From: Methylosarcina fibrata AML-C10
GTDB taxonomy: Bacteria; Pseudomonadota; Gammaproteobacteria; Methylococcales; Methylomonadaceae
DNA: 64,000 bases
Assembly: GCF_000372865.1 (NCBI RefSeq)
Contig: NZ_KB889965.1
Coordinates: 3,679,786 to 3,743,785, forward strand
Direction of reading: 5' to 3'
A program made the translations under genes and the position numbers. Shown here piece after piece: positions 1-9,800 of this stretch (position 1 is the stretch's first letter; each line of letters opens with the position of its first letter). Below the pieces are notes generated by a model. That model was not told the DNA's origin. It did no database searches and worked only from the letters and a program-made list of their open reading frames with translations.

Positions 1-3000
1 GATCGAAGCGCAACGTGGTAACCTTGCCCGAATGCCAGTCCAATTGCATAAAACGACCATGCGGTGTATCGGCCGAGATTACTGCGGTACAGTTTTCATT
101 CATCGCGGCAAAATAGCCTTGCATGACTGCCAAGCGTCTGTCATCATCCTGCCAATCGGCGAACAAACCGCGCTTCTGATAGCCGTCTTGTTTGGCTTTA
201 GGCGCAGAAGTGATTCGAATCGATGGATTTACCCATGTTTTATGCAACACATGTTTGAGCCCGCGGATGAGCTCGGCGAGCAACATCACCGTCCAGGGGG
301 AAAATAAATAACGGTCCATATAACCAATACTCGCCAGTTGATCCCCATTGTCGAGATGTTGCCGTAATAGGGCATGTTTTTCCCTCATCAATCGCCAAAA
401 TTTTTGCGCAAACTCGGTCAATTCTCCATTGCATTCCGTCAGAATTTCCACTTCCACATCGCCGGGGCCGCTGTGCGGCTTGAGTTGTGCAGCCTCCAGG
501 TAGCGCCCGATTGGGAGTGCCGGATAATCGTTTGCATGAATCAGAATGTTCTCTTTATCGTTAAGCCAGGCTTCGTTAGGTACTGCGGCAAGTGGGCGGC
601 TGCATGCGAACGTGCTCCATTTATCCGAAAAAAACGCTTGCGCTATCACGGCTTCTGCCTGCTTAGGTAAACCTTTATTAGCGCCGATTACGGCCGTTTT
701 GATGCCCAGCCGCTGCAGCACCCATAAATCTTCTTTCACGATATCCGGTACTTGTTGAAACTGCTTTTCGTTGATCAGCAGCACGACTTGAGAGTACTGA
801 GTTTGCCAACGCGAAAGGGATTCCCGCAATGTTCCGAGAATCTCCCAATCCAGAGGCGCGCCGTGTAAAAAAAGGTGCAATTCGGTTGCGCCCTGGGCGG
901 CGGCTTGGCGGATTTCGGTGAACAGCGTTTCCGGAGTGTAACGGGAACCTTCGCCGAGAATTTTTAAGTCGTCCGGCAGCGCTAATGCGTGGATAAAATC
1001 ATCCGATAAAAAATCAAAGGCCAATTGCCGGTCCAAGCGCTCAACATGAAAGCGGGTATCGAAACCCAGCAGACAGTTTTGACAAACTCTTTGGCAAGAG
1101 CAGTCAAGATAATGTCGGGCTTTGTTGAACAAGTCGGCAAAATCTCGATGAGCTGATGAGGCAAAGCCCCCGCCGCCGCTGCATTTATCGTACAATGTGA
1201 TGGTCGCGACCGGATCAGTACAATCGGCCAGTTTGGTTGGCTTGACCGTATAACCCAGCTCTTCGGCATTGATGCCTAACCGGTCCGCGAGAGCCTGCCT
1301 TAACGCCACGGCCAGCGTCCAGGCAATTTTATTATCGTTTTCGGAGCGATCACTTAGAAACCGTTGTTCGTTGTGGTGTTTCAAATAGAGTTCCAACACG
1401 TCGGTATGATAGACGTAGCCCAAATACAATTTGTCTTTAATCGCAGTCTGACCGTCATTGCCGCTGCACCACGCATCGGCTTCGCCTCCCGCTTTTCCGC
1501 GCAGCCTTTTATGTGGTCTGGAAAATATTTCGGGCCGTTTGTCGTCCGCCGTCATCGAATCGGCGCGGCCGCAATGCCAACACAAGGCATAGCCGTGTCC
1601 GTGTTCGCCGGCGCTGTAATAAAAAATGTCTCCTTGACAGCCGGAGCGAAACGATCCCAATTGCGGATTGGGTAACGGCCACAGACGGTCTTTTGCAGTA
1701 ACCCAGGGTTCTTTGAACGGCACAAAGTGTTGCCGGGATATATCGGTACTCGGCGATTCGTAAAAATCCACCGCAAATCCCGCCGGTTCGATGAATACGT
1801 GCTTATGCTCAAGATTCAAAGACCATCCGCATTCACGGCAGATGGTTGGGGAATGGCTGTTCAAGGCATGATCGATCGCGCCGCAATGATCGCAGCGCCA
1901 TGCCGTCATCAACTTTTGGGTTTCGTTGCCGCCGCTTTCCGGTTGATGCCAGCTTAGCGCCAAGCCCGCCGACCGATACACCAAACCGTTCAAAACAACA
2001 TCGTTTCCCGGCGCGTATTCGCGGATCGCGATCGATAAGTCGCGGGTCGGTTTGTCGCGAATACGGCGCAGGTTGTCTTCGCGCTCTTCTTTTTGTGACT
2101 GATTTTTGCGCTGATAGTCTTGAACGCTATAAGGGTCAAAATAAGCAATACCCGTTGGAAAGCCGTAGCCGGGCAGAAAGCCGCGAGTGGCAAGTTCGGA
2201 GAGCAAATATTCTTTCGTTAGCCGCTGCAAATCCCGTTCTATTCTTTTGCGATAGGGATTGTTTTCGGAAACGTTCGCATTCAATGCCTTCAATTCGATT
2301 TGCAACGGCTCGTATTCGTCTAGCCATTGCTTGCGTATGTCGTTAATCGAAGAGGCCGATTGTTGCAGAAGATTGGCGGATTGAGCTCCCGCAAGCGCGG
2401 TGCCGTTGGTAACGGCAATTAAGCCTTGTTGTAAAGATGCCGGCATGTTGAATTCGCATCCGGCTAGCCAATGACAAAAGTGCTCTGCCTGTGAACTCCC
2501 GTCATCGCTCCGACAAAAAAACCAGCCGCATTCGAGTTTGGTATTTTGCTGTTGGCTGACCGCGACGACTTGCTTCAGGAAATAACCCAAAATCAACGAA
2601 TTGGCATGGCGTTGGACGATTTTTGGGCTGCTGAGCGTGATGTACGGCGATTTGATCTGCGTCGTAAAAGGCCATAACGTGTCGTTGAACACTTGACGTT
2701 CATGCGGATTATCCTTACACAAGGTGAATGCCAGCGCCCGGCTTTCCTGACGGCGACCGGCGCGGCCGGCCCGTTGCAAATAATTGGCCGGATGCGGCGG
2801 CACGTTGTTCATCGCCACCGCCGAAATGCCGCCGATGTCGACGCCCATTTCCATCGTCGTCGAGCAGCTCAGCACGTTCAGCTTTTGTTCCTTGAACAGT
2901 TTTTCAAAATGCTGCAAGCGGCTGGCGGGTTGCTGTGCGGAATGCTCGGCCGCACGAAAGAACGCGCCGCCTTCCAAAATGCCGTCGCTTAAGCTTGTCA

Positions 3001-3007
3001 GAATATT
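1..3007 (-). pseudogene. druE: C-terminal part of a split DEAH/DUF1998 helicase (DruE-like), runs off the left edge
   Basis: The minus-strand frame is open without a stop from 3007 to position 1, about 1000 codons, and continues outside the window. It carries helicase motif V (GVDIGG, near 2833-2850), motif VI (QRAGRAGRR, near 2750-2780), and a late cysteine-rich block (CSGGGG, then CSCQRVCQNC, about 1060-1190) typical of the DUF1998/MZB region of large Lhr-like and DruE helicases. A TAG at 3008-3010 closes the frame on the upstream side and there is no start next to it; the first in-frame ATG codons are at 2854 and 2848, inside motif V. The N-terminal half, with the Walker motifs, is the separate piece at 5237-6253. 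The segment between motifs III and V is missing, so this is a truncated remnant, although the frame itself has not decayed. The assignment to Druantia DruE rests on context and architecture; another DUF1998 helicase family is possible. Confidence 0.8.
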
Positions 3008-3016
3008 CTACTGGAG

Positions 3017-3025
3017 TTTGTGACC
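3017..3025. repeat. Left copy of a 9-bp direct repeat flanking the HTH-GTPase insert
   Basis: TTTGTGACC occurs here and again at 5267-5275, one copy on each side of the inserted gene. On the minus strand both copies read GGT CAC AAA (Gly-His-Lys) in the frame of the helicase half they adjoin. This could be a target-site duplication, a microhomology used in recombination, or chance. Confidence 0.5.
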
Positions 3026-3030
3026 TATGA

Positions 3031-3059
3031 TTGACATCATAAATATTCCATGATAATTT
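3031..3059 (+). promoter_or_regulatory. Sigma70-type promoter of the HTH-GTPase gene
   Basis: A perfect -35 box TTGACA (3031-3036) is followed after 17 bp by a -10-like TAATTT (3054-3059). The -10 overlaps a 20-bp palindrome, and the start codon is about 33 bp downstream behind a GGGGA ribosome site. The inserted gene therefore appears to bring its own promoter. Confidence 0.65.
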
Positions 3060-3076
3060 ATGAAACGTTTCATAAA
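3057..3076. promoter_or_regulatory. Perfect 20-bp palindrome at the promoter, probable operator
   Basis: TTTATGAAACGTTTCATAAA is self-complementary over all 20 bases. It starts inside the -10 box and ends 15 bp before the ATG. Xre-type HTH dimers bind such dyads, and the downstream gene encodes an N-terminal Xre HTH, so autorepression is the simplest reading. This is inference from position and symmetry. Confidence 0.65.
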
Positions 3077-3091
3077 CATTAACAAGGGGAA

Positions 3092-5221
3092 ATGATGACC
3101 AACCAAGACATTAGCGCTATTGAAATAGGCCATTTTCTTAGCCAAATTCGGGAGAAAGCGGGCATAAAGCAAGCGGAGCTAGCTAAAAAAATCACATGGA
3201 GTCCGGCGATGCTTTCACGCATTGAAGTCGGCGAGCGATTTTTATCAGATGATGAGTTGCAAACCGTTGTGGAAGGCATAAATACGCCAGAAGCACTTCA
3301 TTTATTAGAACTTTTGAAGCGTCAGTGGGCGATATTACCGAGACCGCCCTTAAATCACTTTGATCAGGACATTCTTTGGAATGCGGAGCAAATTGCACAA
3401 AAGCTATTCGATATGTCTCAACACCCTGAAATCAAGCAATCATTTCAGCGACGCTTGGAAGCATACTTAACAGAAATTAGAAAATTATCTGAACAACTAT
3501 TAAAACGAGAACATCAAATAGCATTTATTGGCAGCATCGGCATCGGTAAATCAACCGCTATTTGCCAACTTGCCAATCTAACAATGCAAAATCCTAGTGG
3601 TAATTTTGATGCTGCTCTTGAGGTAGGGGCAGGAGGCATCACAGTCTGTGAAGTGCATTTATTAGCAGGAGCAGAGTATGAAATTAGGATCGAGCCATGC
3701 TCAGATGAAGAAATTCGTGCCCATGTTCGTGATTTTGCTTTTTATCTCTTAGGAAAAACCGTTGACGATGACAACGACTCTCAAGGTATTTCTAAAGAGA
3801 TAGAGCGGGCTTTACGAAATATGTCTGGTTTAACTATAAGCCGAAAAAAGGAAGAGGATGGTAAAACGACACGAACAGACAAAGCTAAAGAGCTATCACA
3901 ACAATTTACCGAAGAGAGAGATTTGTCGATCGAGATAATGGCGCGCATGGAGTTGCATAAAAGGGATTGCAGGAGCGCCCTGTATCATAGTAGCACAGGA
4001 AAACAACCTTTAAAGTGGTTAAAAGATATTTTTGAGCAAATTAATAATGGCCGTCATTCTGATTTTACCTTGCCTAAGCGAATCGAAGTCGTAGTAAAAA
4101 ATCAATTATTAGAGCACAACGAATGTTCAGTTCGTATTATTGATACCAAAGGCATCGATAATAAAGAAACAGCAGCTAGACCAGATCTAGAGTCTCATCT
4201 AAAAGATACACACACAATTACTGTACTTTGTTCTGGTTTCAATGATGCGCCCGCCAGAAACCCCTATCAATTACTTGAACGGGCAAAGGCTATTGACATT
4301 CCCGCATTAGAGTTAATTTCATCTTTACTTGTACTGCCAAGAACAGGGGAAGCTCTTGCAGTAAAAGATGAATCCGGTTTGCGCGTGGAATCAGCCGAAG
4401 AGGGATATGAGTTAAAAGGCGAGCAAATTGAAGTTGCTTTAGGTCCTTTAGGACTTAGGCAATTGCCCGTTCACTTTTTTAATGCTTTTGAAGATGACGT
4501 TGCTCGACTAAGGAATTTCATAAATAAACGTATAACTGCTGTGCGAAATTCATTTCGAGAAAAACTCATAGAAACCACTGGCGATATAGAAATACTCTTA
4601 GCAAACTATGAACAAGAACAGGTTCAAGAAGTAATCCGTAATGCAGGAAGTAGAATTAGCTCATGGCTAAACCAACATGAAAAGTTACCCAATCCTAGGA
4701 TACATATTGAAGATGATCTTCTAAAATCAATGAACCAGGCTTACGCTGCTACCGTTAGGGCAACTATTTCACGCAAAGGGCGATGGACTAATCTCGATTA
4801 CTATCATCATTTAAGTTATGGTTCACGTTTGTTTGCTTACAAATTATTAGAGGAGAATATAAAAAAATTTAAAGATTATTGTGAGACGTTCAGAGGGGAT
4901 CCAGAATATGGGGATGCTCAAGATTTCATTAGGCAGGCCGAAAATACCCTTACTTCAGCCTTTGCTGAGTTGTTAAGTAAAGTTGAATTAACTGGAGAAA
5001 ATTATTTTGGTGATGAGCTGGCTTCAGAACATGCGTCGCCTTTATGGGCTAAATGCGAGTCGGAATTTGGAAGAGGCTATAGAAGCCGTGTTGTTCAATA
5101 TAACCAGGATTGGTTTAACGAGGATCGCCCCAAGAACTTGGAACAAGACCTTTATAATTTTATTGAAAAAGAGTGGAGGCTAGCTCTTCATAAAGTCAAA
5201 GCGTTGATTGAAATTGATTGA
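3092..5221 (+). CDS. Xre-HTH / dynamin-like P-loop GTPase fusion protein (uncharacterised)
   Basis: The 709-residue protein is cytoplasmic by appearance, with no signal or membrane segment. Residues about 11-62 form an Xre-type helix-turn-helix (KQAELAKK and MLSRIEVGER). A P-loop GSIGIGKST lies at 147-155, a possible switch-I threonine in GGIT at 181-184, and a G3-like DTKG at 351-354, giving a layout like dynamin or septin-type GTPases with a long helical insert at about 205-330. No clean NKxD or TKxD G4 motif is visible. The C-terminal third is mostly helical and charged and not recognised. Start: ATG ATG behind AAGGGGA. The gene is clearly AT-richer than its neighbours and points opposite to the helicase halves on either side, 15 bp from the end of the right one. 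It is probably a horizontally acquired regulator or defence effector; its function is unknown. Confidence 0.9.
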   Translation: MMTNQDISAIEIGHFLSQIREKAGIKQAELAKKITWSPAMLSRIEVGERFLSDDELQTVVEGINTPEALHLLELLKRQWAILPRPPLNHFDQDILWNAEQIAQKLFDMSQHPEIKQSFQRRLEAYLTEIRKLSEQLLKREHQIAFIGSIGIGKSTAICQLANLTMQNPSGNFDAALEVGAGGITVCEVHLLAGAEYEIRIEPCSDEEIRAHVRDFAFYLLGKTVDDDNDSQGISKEIERALRNMSGLTISRKKEEDGKTTRTDKAKELSQQFTEERDLSIEIMARMELHKRDCRSALYHSSTGKQPLKWLKDIFEQINNGRHSDFTLPKRIEVVVKNQLLEHNECSVRIIDTKGIDNKETAARPDLESHLKDTHTITVLCSGFNDAPARNPYQLLERAKAIDIPALELISSLLVLPRTGEALAVKDESGLRVESAEEGYELKGEQIEVALGPLGLRQLPVHFFNAFEDDVARLRNFINKRITAVRNSFREKLIETTGDIEILLANYEQEQVQEVIRNAGSRISSWLNQHEKLPNPRIHIEDDLLKSMNQAYAATVRATISRKGRWTNLDYYHHLSYGSRLFAYKLLEENIKKFKDYCETFRGDPEYGDAQDFIRQAENTLTSAFAELLSKVELTGENYFGDELASEHASPLWAKCESEFGRGYRSRVVQYNQDWFNEDRPKNLEQDLYNFIEKEWRLALHKVKALIEID

Positions 5222-5236
5222 TTGATTGAAACGCTT

Positions 5237-6253
5237 TCAGTAAGTAATTTGCTTAATCGGTGGCACTTTGTGACCACCGATCACAGTCACACTTTCCGGC
5301 TCGATGCCGGCCAAATCAGCCAAGTAGCGCTGCAACGGTTCGTCGCCCTTGTTGCCAATCGTCGCGGAGGTGGCGACAAAGCGCACGTCGTCGGCCTTGA
5401 CGCCGAAAGCGTGCATCACGCGCCGCAACAATAACGAGAGTTCCGCCGCTTGCGAGCCGATGTAAGTGTGCGCCTCGTCGAGCACGATCCAACGTAACGT
5501 GCCTTGGGATCTTTGCAGGATAGGCGCATCGTTTTGCCGCACCAGCATGTATTCGAGCATGGTGGCGTTGGTGACCAATAACGGCGGCGGTTCTGAACGC
5601 AGTAGAGTTCTAGTCAAAATTTCGTTAGGTGTTTTGGCTTGATCTGGATGCTTGGATTCATTTGTATTGCCATTGTAGAGGCAGAAACGTAACGCGTTGC
5701 CGAACTCGTGCGTCCAGGCGCGCAAACGGTCGCGTTGGCTGTTGATTAGCGCATTCAACGGGTAAATGAACAAAGCCCTTACGCCGACCAGTGGCTGTTG
5801 CGACCGTTGATATTCACGCACCAGGTCGTTCAAAACCGGCACCATGAAGCACTCGGTTTTGCCCGAACCGGTGCCGCTGGTAATCACGATCGACTGCGGA
5901 TTGCTTTCGGCCAGTTTCAACCATGCGCGATATTGATGTTCGTAAGGCTTCCACGTTTTGCGGAACGCATAGTCTTTCAAGTCGGAGGGAGGATTGTCCA
6001 TCGCCTCTATCAGATCCCGTTCAAGTACCGAGGCTGCCAGCCGGTCCATCGTAAAATGGCTTTTTTCCCAGCCGAAAATCGCCTCGAAAACCGGGTCGGC
6101 AAGAAAATTGTTGCTGTCCTTGCCGATCGGTTGATTGAATTGCGTCGATAAAAATTGCCTGAGGGCCGGATCGCTGATGCCCAATATACTCAAGGTGGCT
6201 TCGGCGGCGCGTTGCGAAAGTTGTCCGATCAGGGGTTGGAAATAGGGTGTCAT
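5237..6253 (-). pseudogene. druE: N-terminal part of a split DEAH-box helicase (DruE-like)
   Basis: The 338 residues hold the first half of a superfamily 2 helicase core: YEHQ (104-107, Q-like motif), Walker A TSGTGSGKT (125-133), DEAH (259-262) and SAT (296-298). The frame then ends after VIGGHKVPPI with eight more residues and a TGA. GGHxxVPP is where such helicases normally continue into a spacer and the second RecA domain, so the last few residues are probably junction-derived. Motifs IV-VI are absent here; V and VI are found in the left fragment at 1-3007. The fragment starts with ATG 29 bp after the DUF2442 gene and would be translated as part of that operon. It keeps the ATPase residues but should not work as a helicase alone. 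Confidence 0.8.
5258..5279. repeat. Hairpin at the right border of the insert, containing the second 9-bp direct repeat
   Basis: CGGTGG at 5258-5263 pairs with CCACCG at 5274-5279, and inside it CAC pairs with GTG around a TTT loop with one bulged A. The right copy of the direct repeat TTTGTGACC is at 5267-5275. It lies 37 bp past the stop of the HTH-GTPase gene, inside the last codons of the helicase N-terminal fragment. There is no T-run, so it is not a typical terminator. Confidence 0.45.
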
Positions 6254-6282
6254 GTCTGTCCTTGAAGGGGCTTATTCGAGAT

Positions 6283-6513
6283 TCATTCGCCTTGGTAATA
6301 TAACGTTTCCGGCGCAATGTCTATATCGCCGGGCCAAGTCACGGTGCCATAATTGACTTTGGCAAGCTTGAAAAAACCGGGATTTTGCAATTTGCGAAAC
6401 ACCGGGTAATGCAAATAAGGCGACATGTCGAAGCGTTTTTGTTCGCCGTTGGTGAAGGTTAGTTGTAGAACGTGATTAGGCAACGCTTGGACTGTGGAAA
6501 CTTCGGGCAGCAT
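6283..6513 (-). CDS. DUF2442 family small protein
   Basis: The 76-residue protein matches the DUF2442 pattern: short N-terminal beta strands (LQLTFTNGEQKRFDMSPYL), then FRKLQNPGFFKLAKV and a conserved TVTWPGDIDIAPETLY end. Function is unknown. The gene starts 4 bp after the DUF4160 gene and precedes the helicase fragment by 29 bp. DUF4160 and DUF2442 genes very often occur side by side, and the pair has been suspected of being toxin-antitoxin-like, without firm proof. Here it sits between the DruH-like and DruE-like genes, which in ordinary type III Druantia loci are neighbours. Confidence 0.85.
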   Translation of the reverse strand: MLPEVSTVQALPNHVLQLTFTNGEQKRFDMSPYLHYPVFRKLQNPGFFKLAKVNYGTVTWPGDIDIAPETLYYQGE

Positions 6514-6517
6514 GGAA

Positions 6518-6787
6518 TCACCGTAAAGGGTCGATAGGGAAAACCGGTTCGCCGTTGACGGCCAGCGACCAGTCCGCCATCAGTTCTTCTTCGTGCAAGT
6601 CGATCCATACCTGGACTTGGCGGACTTTCTTGGGCGGCAGTTGGCCTTCCAGCAATTCGCCGGTCGGGATTACGAAAACGGCTTTCATGCCTTGATATTC
6701 AACGTGAATATGCGGCAAATGGTGTTGTTGGGTGTCCATATACATCATGCGCACGATGATGCCGTAGAACATGCTGATGGTAGGCAT
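6518..6787 (-). CDS. DUF4160 family small protein
   Basis: This is an 89-residue protein with the DUF4160 signature: an N-terminal PTISMFYGIIVRMM strand and the histidine-rich HHLPHIHVEYQ motif. I chose the ATG at 6787 because it gives the normal DUF4160 N-terminus and has a GGAGAG ribosome site; longer frames run back into the DruH-like gene. The gap to that gene is 20 bp and to the DUF2442 gene 4 bp, so the three are most likely co-transcribed. Molecular function is unknown; the PHxH cluster could bind metal, which is speculation. Confidence 0.87.
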   Translation of the reverse strand: MPTISMFYGIIVRMMYMDTQQHHLPHIHVEYQGMKAVFVIPTGELLEGQLPPKKVRQVQVWIDLHEEELMADWSLAVNGEPVFPIDPLR

Positions 6788-6807
6788 GATGGCTCTCCAG
6801 TAAGTAT

Positions 6808-9800
6808 TTACAGAGGTGAAAGATAAGCCAGCGACCATTGATAAATCGCATTAAACCATTCTTCGTCGAAAGTTTTCAGACGGTTTAGTTTAAAAATGGA
6901 AGCGGCGCTGTTCGTCCAGTGTTCGGGAGCGCCGCCATTGGCCCCAAATACTGCCAGAATGACCGGCAAGATGACCACGGAATAATGGTGGTCCGAAATG
7001 TTTTTTAGATTTAATCCAAAGTGTTGGGCCTGATCGAGTTTTTGCCAACAGCCGATAAGTTCGGATTTCAAGACTGTTGGCCAGTCGCTGTCGGCTTGCC
7101 GTCTGTCCAATTCTTGTCTTTGCTCATGAACCATTTCCGCCAATCGTTCTATGGGTAAACGTTTTATTTGAAGGTCTTGTTCCATGATGCCGCAAAGCGA
7201 TTGCCTGAGAATTTTCGCGACCACATCCAAAGCTTGTGATGCTGTACTTATTTTATTGATACGGTTAACCAGTATTGCATTCACATCGGCCTCATCGACC
7301 GCTGATTGCAACAAATAATTTTTATAGGCCGAATAAACAGTCAGCCAATCTTTCAACGGCACCAGTTCCCAAAATACCGGCAGTTCTTCGTTAAGTTTTT
7401 CGGTAAACGCTTCATCCAATTGTAAAACCAAAGCAACAAGTACCCGAATATCTGTGACCGCAATCGACCATACGTCAAAACTGCTCAACGGCAAATGCGA
7501 GCAGTGACGCCATAAATGCCGCAAATAATCCCAACCGCTGTGTCCAAAGTCGGTACTCATTCGCTCCAAAATTCGTTTGATGGCGTCTTGTCTGGGTTGC
7601 GTACAGCCGATTTTGGTTGCACTGTGCAGGGTCGATACAGCTCCGGTATCAACGAATTCGCTGTTTTCAGGATCATAGCCCACAACCCATAAGATAGAGC
7701 GCAGAGTCACCGATGACGTTTCCCCTGAATAAATTAACCACGGTTCGGCAACCTTTTTTTCGGGATGAAAAAACCAACTGCCTGTTATTGTCTGTTCCGA
7801 TACGCGCGGTTCCAGTTTGATATGTTCTTGTTCGGGTTGAGACAGGCGCATTGCCATCAATTCGATACTGCCCAACACGTCATAGGGTAAGCCGGCATGG
7901 TCGATTGTATTCAACTCGACCAAGCCCTGTTCTGCATTTCTTTTCAGAGAAAACTGGTAACGGCTTATTTTCGCCCGCATTAGCTCGGAGCCGTTTTCAT
8001 ACATCGCCAGCCGCACATGGCTATCGAGTTTTCTGCTTACGGCGAATAAATCGTTAATCCATTGCAGATAATCGATAAGCGCAAGCTCGATCATGCTGCC
8101 GTTGCGCTTAATTTCATGACGGAAATAGACGTCTTTGATGTCATCTTGTTCGTAATCTTGCAGCGTGAATTCAATCTGTAGTTGTCGTTCGAACCGTTCA
8201 CTGAAAAGACGCAAACGGACGCCGTGCAGCCGGTCTGCAAATAACGCCTGTTTTGTGGACAGTTTGCTGCCATCCGCACCGATGATTTGACCGCCTCTCG
8301 CAGGAAATGGCAGAGTCAGTGTCAACATTTCCGCCATTGCTGGCCAATGCAGCAGCACATTTACCTGGGTAGGCGGCGACTGGTCGGAAAATAAATCGAT
8401 ACGGTAGCCATCATTTTCCGAAGTTATGGTGTGTTTCAGCGTAGACTGGCAAACGACGTTTGCGGGGTTGGTATGGTCTAAAAACAGAGTTGCATCCCAT
8501 GAGTTAGCGCAGGGTTTGAAGCGAACGGCAAATTTTTCGGACAATAAAGCACATTTTTTTCGGAATACAATATTACCTTGATCCATTAGGCGAATTTCAT
8601 GAACGCCTTGGAGCTCCGGCGTCAAACGTTGCCAAAGGGATTTGGAATTAATCGGTCTCGCCACTAACTCTTTTGCCGGAATTGTTGTGATGGCGTCGGA
8701 TTCTGGGTCGCTTCGCCAAAGGGTCGGCAATCCTAAAAACAATTCCTTAGGGACGCTGGCAAATTCAAGCTGTTTTCCATGTAAACAGTAATGATTCGAT
8801 GAACGGTCTTGAGCGGTTCTGATGACGAATACATTCGCATCATTATCCGTGAAGCGAATGCAGCCGTCCGTTTCGAGCAATCTTTTACCATTGCAGACGG
8901 TCTCCAATTGTAAAACTTCCGCGTCTCCCTGATAGCTGAAATGTTCGGGATAAAGAATTCTGATCCGTTTCGCGCGGGTCCGAATACCGGCAATGCCTTC
9001 CAATATCCACTCCTGACCATGCTGTGCAAATACCCAGGGAACTTCATTATCCAGATCTTCGCCGCCGGTTAGCGGCTTTTCTTGCAGAACTTCCGACAAA
9101 TGCTTAAAGCGAATCGAATAGCCTTGTAATGCTTTGTCGCCATTGATCGTGTCGGGCATTCTCGGCATTTTTAAGCCATGCCGCTGCTGATGAACCGTTT
9201 TTAGCGCGACACCCAGATTCCGACTTGAACCTTGATTGCAAACTAACTCCACATCCAGCCTCGAAGGGATTCTTTCCGGCATGTCGAGTTTTTCCAATGC
9301 GATAAAGCCGGAAAACTCGATTTTTAATTGTAAATTGCCGTCGCCGCGCAATTGACGAATGGCCTGTAACGGCGCAACCATTGGCTCGTCGGCTTTTGCC
9401 GCCGTCGAAACCATGTCGGAAAGCAGTTTTCGACCGATTTCAGTTTCTATGGGCAACGGAAAGCGTTCGCGCCATGAAGGGCAATGTCGATCCAAATAGT
9501 CGACCGGATTATTCCGTTCGTATAATTGATATTCGCGTTTAAGATCCACGACGGTTTTTACCATGTCGCCCAAAATCAAATGAATTTCTTTGTTTTCACA
9601 ATAGGTTTTTGGAATGAACTCGCACTCGGTAATGAGCTGATTGACTTGTATATCGGAATTTTGCAGTCGCGAATATTTGGGAATCACTTGTTTGAATACT
9701 CTACCCAGCCAGCCGCTTGAGTTGTTTAGTTGATTCAGAGGCAAGCCTCCTTCACAGGCTATGCTGCCCAAATAGTAGTTGCGGCCATCAATTGTGCGTA

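Noticed and set aside
32-2992. Several plus-strand reading frames of 60-170 codons
   Set aside because: They lie opposite the 1000-codon helicase fragment, have no family features, and are shadows of it.
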